From: Sedimenticola sp.
GTDB taxonomy: Bacteria > Pseudomonadota > Gammaproteobacteria > Chromatiales > Chromatiaceae
Direction of reading: 5' to 3'
NCBI GenBank assembly: GCA_027068915.1
Contig: JAMOLT010000050.1
Span: forward strand, 1-64,000
Length of the DNA stretch: 64,000 nt
Made by a program: the position numbers and the translations under genes. This document shows, in pieces, positions 19,902 through 27,838 of the stretch. The number at the start of each line of letters is the position of its first letter. Within the stretch, counting starts at the first letter, position 1. The notes under the pieces are model-generated. The model ran no database searches and was not told the DNA's origin. It saw only the letters and a program-made list of their open reading frames with translations.

Positions 19902-20675
19902 ATGATCATCACTCTTTCGCCTTCAAAAGGGCAGGATTTTGAAACACCGGTCTCGGCAGGGGGTGTCACCCAGCCGCAGATGCTGGACGAGTCCCTGCTG
20001 CTCATCGAAGAGTTGCGCCAATACGACGCCGTGCGGCTCCGCGAGCTGATGTCGGTAAGCGAGAATATCGCCAGGCTGAATGTGGAACGCTACCAATCTT
20101 TCGCCACGCCGTTCACCAGCCAGAATGCCCGTCCGGCGCTGTTTGCCTTCAAGGGGGATGTATATCGCGGCATTCCCGTTGGAGAATACGGCCAGGATGA
20201 TCTGGATTTTGCCCAGGCGCATTTGCGTATATTGTCCGGGTTGTATGGTTGCTTGCGCCCCCTGGACCTGATCCAGCCCTACCGCCTGGAGATGAAGACC
20301 AAACTGAAAAATCCTCGGGGTGAGAATCTCTACCGGTTCTGGGGGGATCGCATCACCCGATGCCTGAATGCCGAGCTGAAAAGCCACAGGGAACCCGTGT
20401 TGATCAACCTGGCCTCCAACGAGTATTTCAAGGCGGTAAAGCCCGGGCTGCTGGACGGCCGCTTGCTGGATATTGCCTTTAAGGAGGAGAAGAACGGCAA
20501 GGCGCGGGTTATCGCGGTCTTCGCCAAACGGGCGCGGGGCATGATGGCAGACTATATTATCCGCAACCGGCTGGAAGAGCCCGAAGCGATCAAGGCTTTT
20601 GACCGGGGAGGATACCGCTATTCGGCACAGGATTCTGATGACAGGCAATGGGTGTTTGTGCGCCCCCAGCCCTGA
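19902..20675 (+). CDS. yaaA: peroxide stress protein YaaA (DUF328)
   Basis: This is a 257-residue cytosolic protein of the YaaA family, which lowers intracellular free iron and protects DNA during peroxide stress in E. coli. The N-terminus MIITLSPSKGQDFE and the blocks LFAFKGDVYRG, LRILSGLYGCLRPLD, PYRLEMKTKL and INLASNEYFKAV are characteristic. The frame is open upstream to 19788, but ATG 19902 matches the family start. Its place right before the iron-uptake genes feoABC is consistent with iron homeostasis. Confidence 0.9.
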   Translation: MIITLSPSKGQDFETPVSAGGVTQPQMLDESLLLIEELRQYDAVRLRELMSVSENIARLNVERYQSFATPFTSQNARPALFAFKGDVYRGIPVGEYGQDDLDFAQAHLRILSGLYGCLRPLDLIQPYRLEMKTKLKNPRGENLYRFWGDRITRCLNAELKSHREPVLINLASNEYFKAVKPGLLDGRLLDIAFKEEKNGKARVIAVFAKRARGMMADYIIRNRLEEPEAIKAFDRGGYRYSAQDSDDRQWVFVRPQP

Positions 20676-20706
20676 TTACTGATGCAAATCTTGAGCAAGC
20701 ATACTA

Positions 20707-20727
20707 TAATGAGAATAGTTCTCATTA
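20707..20727. promoter_or_regulatory. Fur box over the feoA promoter
   Basis: The 21-base sequence is a perfect inverted repeat, TAATGAGAA - TAG - TTCTCATTA, close to the Fur consensus (GATAATGATAATCATTATC). A TATAAT -10 element (20705-20710) overlaps its left arm, and feoA starts 14 bases downstream of the palindrome. Fur with Fe2+ bound here would block transcription of feoABC when iron is plentiful. Confidence 0.8.
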
Positions 20728-20740
20728 CATTAGTCTATCC

Positions 20741-20971
20741 ATGAACCAGCAAAGCTTATCCCAGGTTGCTCCAGGTCGGCGTGTACGTCTGGTGTCCATA
20801 GAAGGTGATCGCGTCCTCACGCGCCGCCTGCTTGCCTTGGGATTGAGCGTGGGCAATGAGGTGGAAGTGCTGCATCGGCGCAATGGCGATGTGGTAGTGG
20901 GCAGGGATGGCAATCGGCTGGCTTTGGGGCACGATATTGCTGCCCGGGTGTTGATCAAGGAGCTGTCCTGA
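20741..20971 (+). CDS. feoA: ferrous iron transport protein FeoA
   Basis: The 76-residue cytosolic SH3-like protein supports FeoB. The body reads GRRVRLVSIEGDRVLTRRLLALGLSVGNEVEVL and NRLALGHDIAARVLIK, the typical FeoA fold. ATG 20741 is chosen because it follows the promoter and Fur box directly; longer upstream starts would overlap yaaA and the operator. The stop shares one base with the feoB start, so the genes are translationally coupled. Confidence 0.93.
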   Translation: MNQQSLSQVAPGRRVRLVSIEGDRVLTRRLLALGLSVGNEVEVLHRRNGDVVVGRDGNRLALGHDIAARVLIKELS

Positions 20972-23328
20972 TGGACGGTTGTTGTGACCAGGCGCAGCCC
21001 CTGCGGGGTGATTATTCCCTGACCATTGCCATTGCCGGCAACCCCAACTGCGGGAAATCCGCTCTGTTCAACGCCTTTACCGGCATCCGCCAGCGCACCG
21101 GCAACTGGCCCGGCGTAACCGTGGACCGCAAGGAAGGGCAGTTCGAACTGGAGCGGTACAAGGTCAAGCTCATCGACCTGCCGGGCATCTACAGTCTGGA
21201 CGCCTCCTCCATGGACGAGGAGATCACCCGGGATTATCTCCTGTCCCGCGAGGCGGATCTGATCATCAACGTGGTGGATGCCTCCAATCTGGAGCGCAAT
21301 CTCTATTTTACCGTTCAGCTGCTGGAAATGGGCGTGCCCATGGTGCTGGCGCTGAACATGATGGATGTGGCGCGCAAGCGCGGTATTCGTATCGATGTGG
21401 AAAAGCTGGCAGAGGAACTGGGTTGTCCGGTGGTGCCCGTGGTTGCGACCACGGGTGAAGGCACGGCGGAACTCAAGGCGCGCATGCTGGCCGTGGCGAT
21501 CGGTGCGGAATGCGGTGGTTTCGTCCTGGCGAATGAAGAGGTGGTGGAGCAGGCGGTGGCCGACCTGGAGCAATACCTGCCGGAAGAGAACCCCGCCAAC
21601 CGCCACTGGCTGGCCCTGAAGATGCTCGAATCCGATGAGCTGATTCCCGCGGATCTTTCCGCGCAGGTCAGGAAAAGCGTCCTGCAGTGGCGGAAAATGA
21701 TTGAGGATCGTAGTGGCGAGGAGCCGGACATCCACATCAGTGACAGCCGCTTCAGCCATGCGCATGCTCTGGCGCAAACCGTGATCAAGGAGCGTGGCAA
21801 GCTGGGGAAAACCGTATCGGACCGTATCGACTCCTTGGTATTGAACCGCTGGCTGGGAGTGCCGGTTTTCCTGTTTGTGATGTATCTGATGTTTATGTTC
21901 ACCATCAACATCGGTGGCGCCTTTATCGATTTTTTCGATGGCGTGGTGGGCGCCTTTGCTGTGGATGGCGCTGCTCATCTACTGTCGTCCTGGGGGGCGC
22001 CCGAATGGTTGCGGGTGGTGCTGGCGGATGGCCTTGGCGGCGGATTGCAGGTTGTAGCGACGTTCATCCCCATCATTTCCGCCTTGTACCTGTTTCTTTC
22101 CGCCCTGGAGGACTCCGGCTACATGGCCCGGGCCGCCTTCGTCATGGATCGCTTCATGCGCGGCATCGGCCTGCCAGGCAAGGCTTTCGTGCCCCTCATC
22201 GTCGGCTTTGGCTGCAATGTGCCGGCGATCATGGCGACCCGCACCCTGGAGAACATGCGTGAACGCAAGCTCACCATACTCATGAATCCCTTCATGTCCT
22301 GTGGGGCGCGCCTGCCGGTATATGTGTTGTTTGCCGCTGCATTCTTCCCCGATAACGGACAGAACCTGGTGTTTGGTCTGTATGTCATCGGCATCGCGGT
22401 GGCCGTACTCACCGGGCTGATCATGAAAAAGACCCTGCTGCCGGGGGAGAGCGCAGGTTTCATGATGGAATTGCCGCCGTATCATGTGCCGACGCTGAAA
22501 GGTGTGTTGCTGCGAACCTGGGATCGGGTGAAAGTGTTCATCAAGGAAGCCGGGCAGATCATCATCGTCATGGTGCTGGCGCTGAATGTGCTCAACTCCA
22601 TTGGTACAGATGGATCCTTCGGCAATGAGGACTCGGATAAATCCGTACTCAGCGCAGCCAGCCAGATGGTAACGCCGGTGTTCGCCCCCATGGGTATTCA
22701 GGAAGACAACTGGCCGGCAGTGGTGGGCATTGTTTCCGGCGTGCTGGCCAAGGAAGTCGTGGTCGGCACCCTCGACACCTTGTACAGCCGTCTGGCGGTG
22801 GAAGCTTCTGGCGGTGAGATCGACGGGGCTGGTTTTGATCTTTGGCAGGCGCTTGGGGACGCGGTGGCCACCGTGCCGGAAAATCTGGCGGATGTGGCGG
22901 AACTGCTGACTGATCCCCTGGGCCTGGGGGCTGCAGATGTAAAGGATATTGCAGAGGTAGCAGCCGAACAGGAAGTGAGTATGGATGTGTTTGGTGCCAT
23001 GGTGCAGCGTTTTGACGGCCAGGTGGGCGCCTTCGCCTATCTGCTGTTCGTGTTGCTGTACTTTCCCTGCGTGGCGACCATCGGCGCCATCAAGCGGGAG
23101 GCTGGTGGCAGCTGGGCGGCGTTTGTCGCCTTTTGGACCACCAGCGTGGCCTATGTGTCTGCGAGCGTCTATTACCAGGTGGCTACCTGGTCCCAGCATC
23201 CGGGCACTTCCCTGATGTGGGTTTTGCTGTTGCTGGGATACCTTGGTCTGGTCATTCTTGGCCTGAGCCGCTGGGTCAACCGGGGCAAGCCGGAAGTGGT
23301 GAGCCCGGCGACGGAAGGGCAGCCATGA
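20971..23328 (+). CDS. feoB: ferrous iron transport GTPase FeoB
   Basis: The 785-residue inner-membrane Fe2+ permease has an N-terminal G domain: G1 GNPNCGKS (23-30), G3 DLPG (69-72) and G4 NMMD (129-132). A helical linker follows, then a membrane domain with two Gate regions (including GFGCNVPAIMATRTLENMRERK and LAKEVVVGTLDTLY). The N-terminus carries MDGCCDQ, two cysteines. About 60 residues of soluble loop before the last helices (EVAAEQEVSMDVFGAMVQ) are a common variation. Cotranscribed with feoA and feoC. Confidence 0.97.
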   Translation: MDGCCDQAQPLRGDYSLTIAIAGNPNCGKSALFNAFTGIRQRTGNWPGVTVDRKEGQFELERYKVKLIDLPGIYSLDASSMDEEITRDYLLSREADLIINVVDASNLERNLYFTVQLLEMGVPMVLALNMMDVARKRGIRIDVEKLAEELGCPVVPVVATTGEGTAELKARMLAVAIGAECGGFVLANEEVVEQAVADLEQYLPEENPANRHWLALKMLESDELIPADLSAQVRKSVLQWRKMIEDRSGEEPDIHISDSRFSHAHALAQTVIKERGKLGKTVSDRIDSLVLNRWLGVPVFLFVMYLMFMFTINIGGAFIDFFDGVVGAFAVDGAAHLLSSWGAPEWLRVVLADGLGGGLQVVATFIPIISALYLFLSALEDSGYMARAAFVMDRFMRGIGLPGKAFVPLIVGFGCNVPAIMATRTLENMRERKLTILMNPFMSCGARLPVYVLFAAAFFPDNGQNLVFGLYVIGIAVAVLTGLIMKKTLLPGESAGFMMELPPYHVPTLKGVLLRTWDRVKVFIKEAGQIIIVMVLALNVLNSIGTDGSFGNEDSDKSVLSAASQMVTPVFAPMGIQEDNWPAVVGIVSGVLAKEVVVGTLDTLYSRLAVEASGGEIDGAGFDLWQALGDAVATVPENLADVAELLTDPLGLGAADVKDIAEVAAEQEVSMDVFGAMVQRFDGQVGAFAYLLFVLLYFPCVATIGAIKREAGGSWAAFVAFWTTSVAYVSASVYYQVATWSQHPGTSLMWVLLLLGYLGLVILGLSRWVNRGKPEVVSPATEGQP

Positions 23329-23591
23329 TCCTTTCGGAACTGAAACAATATCTGCAACAGCGGGGGCAGGTGACCCTGGCTGATGTCGTCAACCACTTCG
23401 ATGTAGATGCCAATGTAGCCCGGGATATGCTGCAGGTATGGATGAGTAAGGGCAAGGTGCAGCGTTTGCAGGCGGCGGCTTCCTGTGGTTCTGCTTGTTC
23501 TCAGTGTGATCCGATGACCACAGAGATTTATGTATGGGGAGCGCCGGTTAAAGGGCGGCAGTATGTTCGCCCGGATTGTGGTTTTCCCTGA
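23325..23591 (+). CDS. feoC: FeoC-like regulator of ferrous iron transport
   Basis: The 88-residue protein has a winged-helix N-terminus (MILSELKQYLQQRGQVTLADVVNHF). A short cysteine cluster follows (C54, C58, C61 in CGSACSQC), with C85 near the end. Such clusters bind an Fe-S centre in FeoC proteins and are thought to sense iron or oxygen to control FeoB stability. Its ATG overlaps the feoB stop by four bases (ATGA), so it is the third gene of feoABC. Confidence 0.88.
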   Translation: MILSELKQYLQQRGQVTLADVVNHFDVDANVARDMLQVWMSKGKVQRLQAAASCGSACSQCDPMTTEIYVWGAPVKGRQYVRPDCGFP

Positions 23592-23602
23592 GGAGGGCAA
23601 AT

Positions 23603-23632
23603 AAAAAGGGGCGGTTCAACCGCCCCTTTTTA
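23603..23632. terminator. bidirectional intrinsic terminator after feoC
   Basis: A perfect GC-rich stem (AAAAAGGGGCGGT - TCA - ACCGCCCCTTTTT) with A-tract on one side and T-tract on the other sits between feoC (plus) and the exported-protein gene ending at 23651 (minus). It can stop transcription from both sides. Confidence 0.9.
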
Positions 23633-23650
23633 AGCGTTGTCAATGGCTGG

Positions 23651-25015
23651 TCAGTTACCGGGTTTGAACTTGGTGCTCATGAGCAGTATGTCGTAAGGCC
23701 CGACCAGTTCGGACACTCTAGAATCGCCAGTACCCGATATCACGCCTTCTTCTTCTGCGGTGAGCTCAAAGTAATAGTCCCCTTGCAAGGCGGCACCCAG
23801 GTCGATGACCTGTCCGGGTTCAATCGGCCCTTCCATAAGGACGATGCCGGTATTGTCCTTGTTGACCCGCAGATGAACCTTATCGAACTGACAATCTGTG
23901 CGGGTGCAGAGTTGTATGCGCAGCTGCTCGTTACCTTCGGAGTGGTAGACGAAAGTATCGTTGTCGTATTTGAAGATGCCTACATATTTGGTTTCGGCAG
24001 GTGTAATGACCGCCTTTGGCTCACAGGCATCTGCCGGTGATTGATTGGGAGCAGTGTTGGGATTGTCAGGCGTGACAGGGTTGTTGGTGATATTACATAC
24101 GCAATCAGTCTGGCCTGTGGGTACTGTACTCGGGTCTCTCGTATCACAGCCCTGATACAAGTAGATGTACTCGGTTTTTGCGGGGGTTTCGACCTCGATA
24201 CGCTTGATCAGGGTGCGGTTGAAAACGCCGGTCATGGCCACATTGGAGCGCAGTTGGTCGGCATTTGCCTTGTCATTGTTGGGTTCTGTTTCCGTATCGA
24301 AACGGTTTTCATCCGGATTGGCGGTTACCTGCCCGGTATTCTCCAGATTGGCTGCAATGTTGTAACCTCGCAGTTGCCCCTTGTCTTCCTTGGATCTGAC
24401 AGAGATGTAATAGGTGCCTACCTTGCCCAGGGTGACTTCCGTAACTTTGGCGAAATCTACTGGAGAGGCTTCTGCGAGTGCTGGCGTTGCGCCCCCGGTT
24501 ATTTCTCCCTCACCTCCGGCATCGCCGCCACCGCCCGGGGTAGTGCTGTCGAATGCCGCGATAATGTTGCCGTTGAGGTCGCGCACCTGGATGATCCAGC
24601 CGGCGGTCTCGGTAAAATTCCCGGCATCGGCCAGGAAATAGATGGTGAGCTTCTGGCTGGGTTTGTCGGTGATGATGTGATACCAATCCTCATCGAACTG
24701 GCCGAGGGTATTTCCATGATAGAATTGCCCAGGCAGCAGGCCGTCGGCGTTGAGGATGTGATCATTGGGTTCGGTTTCGCCAAAGCCCTGATTCTTGGTC
24801 ATGGGATAAATCCGCACACCGCAGGATCGTGGGTCGGCTCGGCAGTCCTCCTGACCCGCTGTATATCCTTCCTGGTAGTCGGCATCCTTGTTGGGGTTTC
24901 CGCTGCCACCGGGCCAGAAGATGGCTGCCTGGGCTTGAAAGGCGGAAACGCTCATGAACCCCATTGCAACCGTCAGGGCAGACCAGCGGGCAGTCTTTAA
25001 TAGCGAATTTTTCAC
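23651..25015 (-). CDS. exported protein with PPC-like repeats (paralog A)
   Basis: The 454-residue secreted protein has no assigned function. The start is GTG 25015: GGAG lies eight bases upstream, and the same GTG-KNSL-KTARWSAL start occurs in the neighbouring paralog. The signal peptide is VKNSLLKTARWSALTVAMG, cleaved after SAFQAQA. The mature protein opens with IFWPGG, then GYTAGQEDC and SCGV, and then two repeats that begin ETEPND/ETEPNN (about residues 80 and 245). The repeats resemble bacterial pre-peptidase C-terminal (PPC) beta domains, including DEDWYHI and LTIYFL. The C-terminus ends LVGPYDILLMSTKF. It lies 88 bases downstream of its paralog, in the same direction. Confidence 0.75.
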   Translation of the reverse strand: MKNSLLKTARWSALTVAMGFMSVSAFQAQAAIFWPGGSGNPNKDADYQEGYTAGQEDCRADPRSCGVRIYPMTKNQGFGETEPNDHILNADGLLPGQFYHGNTLGQFDEDWYHIITDKPSQKLTIYFLADAGNFTETAGWIIQVRDLNGNIIAAFDSTTPGGGGDAGGEGEITGGATPALAEASPVDFAKVTEVTLGKVGTYYISVRSKEDKGQLRGYNIAANLENTGQVTANPDENRFDTETEPNNDKANADQLRSNVAMTGVFNRTLIKRIEVETPAKTEYIYLYQGCDTRDPSTVPTGQTDCVCNITNNPVTPDNPNTAPNQSPADACEPKAVITPAETKYVGIFKYDNDTFVYHSEGNEQLRIQLCTRTDCQFDKVHLRVNKDNTGIVLMEGPIEPGQVIDLGAALQGDYYFELTAEEEGVISGTGDSRVSELVGPYDILLMSTKFKPGN

Positions 25016-25103
25016 CTTGCTTTCTCCATAACTCATGCTGCAGGGCGTGTAGCAATCACGCGCTGATGACGGTATCTGTTCGTTGTTTATTTGAGCGGCC
25101 ATA

Positions 25104-26492
25104 TCAATTCCCATTTGGGGGTAATTTGGTGCTTCTGAGCAGGAAGTTGTACGGCCCGGTCAGGTCGTCAACGGTATGTACGCCGGTTTCCGGGTCTACC
25201 CGGGGGCCATCCACAGGTTCCGGGGAAAGTTCAAAAAAGTAGGTTCCCGGCCCGACAACACCAAAATCATATGACCAGCCCGGCTGTATGGGACCATTGA
25301 TCAAAACCACAGAGTCGTTGACATAGATGATGCGCAAATGCGCCCGGGCAAAATCGCAGTTTCCCTTGGCGCACATTTCAAAATGCAATTGCTCGTTGCC
25401 TTCCGAGCGGTATTCAAACCAGTCGTTGTCATAGTTATAAGCGTATTCCCAAGTGCCTCCTCCATCATTTTTTGGTCTGGCCATGCAGGTTCCGGCGGGG
25501 GTGTTATCCACATCGCAGCTGCAGTCGCCTTGCCCGGGGGGGGCGGACCTAAGGATGCTTGCTATGTCGGCAGGGTTGCAATAGGTTCCAGTGACCGGAT
25601 CAGGGTAAACCCAGTCAATGTTATCCTCCGGCGGGACAAACCACTTCACCATCTTGCGCCCGAAAGTTCCAAACATATGCACGTTGGAGCGCAACGGATC
25701 TGCCGCTTCCTGGGTATCATTGATTTCGGTTTCGGTATCGAAGAAATTGGTGTCGGGATTGGGAGAGATCTGATCTGATTCAGAGATCATGGCAGCGATG
25801 TGATAGGCCCGCTGTTCTCCCTTGTCTTCCAGGGAGGCTACGGAAATATAGTAGCGTCCGGCATTTCCCAAAGTGGCAAGGATAATCTTGGCGTCACTCA
25901 AGGGGGTTTTGGCCAGTATCGGCTCGCTGGGGTCGACAACGTCCTCTTCCTTGTCGCCATTCCGGTAGACATTGCCTGTGCCGCTGGTGGTGCTGTTGAA
26001 AGCGGCGAGAACATTGCCGTTTCTGTCCCGTACTTCCACGACCCAACCTTCGGTGATGGTGTAGTTGGCCTGGTCTCCCAGGAAACTGATGATCAGATTC
26101 TGGTTGGGCTTGGTGGCGCCTACGTAGTACCAGTCCTTGTCGAACTTGTCGAGGCTGTTGCCTTTGTAGAAGCGATTGAGACGCAGGCGATCGGCTGCGG
26201 CCATGTGATCGTTGGGCTCGGTTTCCCCCCAGCCGGGATTGGCCACAACATCTTCGAGGAGTACGCCACAGCCCTTGGGCTCCTTGATACAGTCCGCCAC
26301 TCCTGTCTTGTAGCCTTTTCTGTAGTCTTTGGAGGGCTTGGCTGGATCCGTGGCGCTGTAGGTGTTTGCTTCTTTATTGGAATCATCGGTTCCGCCTGGC
26401 CAGTTAGTAGCTGCCTGGCTCTGGACGCTCATGACCCCCATTGCCACAGCAAGGGCAGACCAGCGGGCAGTCTTGTGTAGTGAATTCTTCAC
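25104..26492 (-). CDS. exported protein with PPC-like repeats (paralog B)
   Basis: The 462-residue secreted paralog of the next gene has the same layout: GTG start at 26492 with GGAGG six bases upstream, signal peptide VKNSLHKTARWSALAVAMG ending VQSQA, NWPGG, GYKTGVADC and GCGV. The two PPC-like repeats open ETEPNDH and ETEINDT, and the tail is DLTGPYNFLLRSTKL. ATG codons farther upstream (from 26765) would add about 90 residues with no export signal at the front, so they are rejected. Function unknown; a cell-surface or biofilm role is only a guess from PPC domains elsewhere. It is the promoter-proximal gene of the pair. Confidence 0.75.
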   Translation of the reverse strand: MKNSLHKTARWSALAVAMGVMSVQSQAATNWPGGTDDSNKEANTYSATDPAKPSKDYRKGYKTGVADCIKEPKGCGVLLEDVVANPGWGETEPNDHMAAADRLRLNRFYKGNSLDKFDKDWYYVGATKPNQNLIISFLGDQANYTITEGWVVEVRDRNGNVLAAFNSTTSGTGNVYRNGDKEEDVVDPSEPILAKTPLSDAKIILATLGNAGRYYISVASLEDKGEQRAYHIAAMISESDQISPNPDTNFFDTETEINDTQEAADPLRSNVHMFGTFGRKMVKWFVPPEDNIDWVYPDPVTGTYCNPADIASILRSAPPGQGDCSCDVDNTPAGTCMARPKNDGGGTWEYAYNYDNDWFEYRSEGNEQLHFEMCAKGNCDFARAHLRIIYVNDSVVLINGPIQPGWSYDFGVVGPGTYFFELSPEPVDGPRVDPETGVHTVDDLTGPYNFLLRSTKLPPNGN

Positions 26493-26593
26493 CTTATTCC
26501 TCCATAATGATGCTGACGGTGGTGCTCGGGTTCCAAACAAGTTCTGGGGACAGAAGCTACCACGCAATGCTTGCCGCAATGCAGACATGGCCA

Positions 26594-26623
26594 AGCATAG
26601 TAGAAAAAACAAGCTTTTTCCAA
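26594..26623 (-). promoter_or_regulatory. candidate promoter of the PPC-protein pair
   Basis: On the minus strand TTGGAA (26623-26618) and TATGCT (26599-26594) are 18 bases apart, about 100 bases upstream of the GTG start at 26492. The match is moderate, and a different promoter cannot be excluded. Confidence 0.35.
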
Positions 26624-26716
26624 CACTACCTGACAAAAGTTCTAGCTGAAATTGCGTTTTTGTGAGGTTGAACAAAGTTGGCGTGCCATCGCCCTGGATT
26701 CCAGATTGGAGGGAAT

Positions 26717-27826
26717 ATGCCCGAGATAAATGATTTTCTGAAACTAATGGTAAAGAATGACGCATCGGATCTGTTTTTTTCCGCGGGTACTCCCCTGCAC
26801 ATGAAGGTTGACGGGGTGCTTTCGGTGGTGAAGGACAAACCCCTGGGAGGAAGAGGCATTGCTGTGCTGGCAGACGGCATCATGACGGCCAAGCAGCGCC
26901 AGGCGTTTGAAAACCGGCCGGAAATGAATCTTGGTCTGGAGCTGGATGGTCATGGCCGTTTTCGGGTGAATGTATTTCGCCAGCGGGGTGAGGTGGCGAT
27001 GGTGATCCGCTACCTGAAGGACAAGATACCGACCATAGCCGAGCTCCATCTTCCGCCGATACTGGAGGAGCTGGTGATGAAGCCGCGGGGGCTGATTCTG
27101 GCCGTGGGCGCTACCGGTGCCGGCAAGTCCACTACCCTGGCCTCCATGATCGACTATCGCAACAGGCATAGCCGCAGCCATATTCTGACTGTCGAAGATC
27201 CTGTGGAATATGTGCATCACTACCAAAAGTCCGTGGTCAACCAGCGGGAAATCGGCCTGGATACTGTCAGCTATGAAGATGCCCTGATGAATGCCATGCG
27301 CGAAGCGCCGGATGTGATCCTCATCGGTGAAATTCGTGAGCGCTCCACCATGCAGCACGCCATTGCCTATGCGGAAACCGGGCATTTGTGTCTCTCTACC
27401 CTGCATGGCAGTAACGCCAGCCATGTGTTGGAGCGGGTTGTGACCTTTTTTCCCAAGGACATGCACGCCCAGTTGTTCATGGATCTGGCGCACAACCTGA
27501 CGGCCATTGTTTCTCAGCGTCTGGTGCGTGACACCGAAGGAAAACGTGTACCGGCGGTGGAGGTGATGATGATTACGCCCCTGGTTCGTGACCTGATTTC
27601 CAAGGGAAAGATCGATGAGGTTCGTGAGGCCATGGAAAGGAGCAGCGAACCTGGTATGCAGACTTTTGACCAGTCCCTGTATCGCCTGTTCAAGGAAGGG
27701 CGCATCAGTGAGGAAAAAGCCATGGAGTTTGCCGAATCCCAGAGCAATCTTGGGGTGCGCATCCGCCTGGACAAGGGGAGCACCCCGGACAATGAGGATC
27801 TGCAGACCGAGGTCATGGGCAGCTGA
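26717..27826 (+). CDS. pilU: type IV pilus retraction ATPase, PilU type
   Basis: The 369-residue hexameric ATPase assists PilT in pilus retraction. It has Walker A GATGAGKS at about 131-138 and an Asp box region LTVEDPVEYVHHY. The Walker B region is APDVILIGEIRERSTMQHAI and the His box region is AETGHLCLSTLHGSN. The tail (NNLTAIVSQRLVRDTEGKRVPAVEVM and a Glu-rich extension) favours PilU over PilT. ATG 26717 follows GGAGGGA directly. No pilT is adjacent, and the next gene, uvrD, begins 12 bases after the stop. Confidence 0.88.
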   Translation: MPEINDFLKLMVKNDASDLFFSAGTPLHMKVDGVLSVVKDKPLGGRGIAVLADGIMTAKQRQAFENRPEMNLGLELDGHGRFRVNVFRQRGEVAMVIRYLKDKIPTIAELHLPPILEELVMKPRGLILAVGATGAGKSTTLASMIDYRNRHSRSHILTVEDPVEYVHHYQKSVVNQREIGLDTVSYEDALMNAMREAPDVILIGEIRERSTMQHAIAYAETGHLCLSTLHGSNASHVLERVVTFFPKDMHAQLFMDLAHNLTAIVSQRLVRDTEGKRVPAVEVMMITPLVRDLISKGKIDEVREAMERSSEPGMQTFDQSLYRLFKEGRISEEKAMEFAESQSNLGVRIRLDKGSTPDNEDLQTEVMGS

Positions 27827-27838
27827 TACAATCATCCG

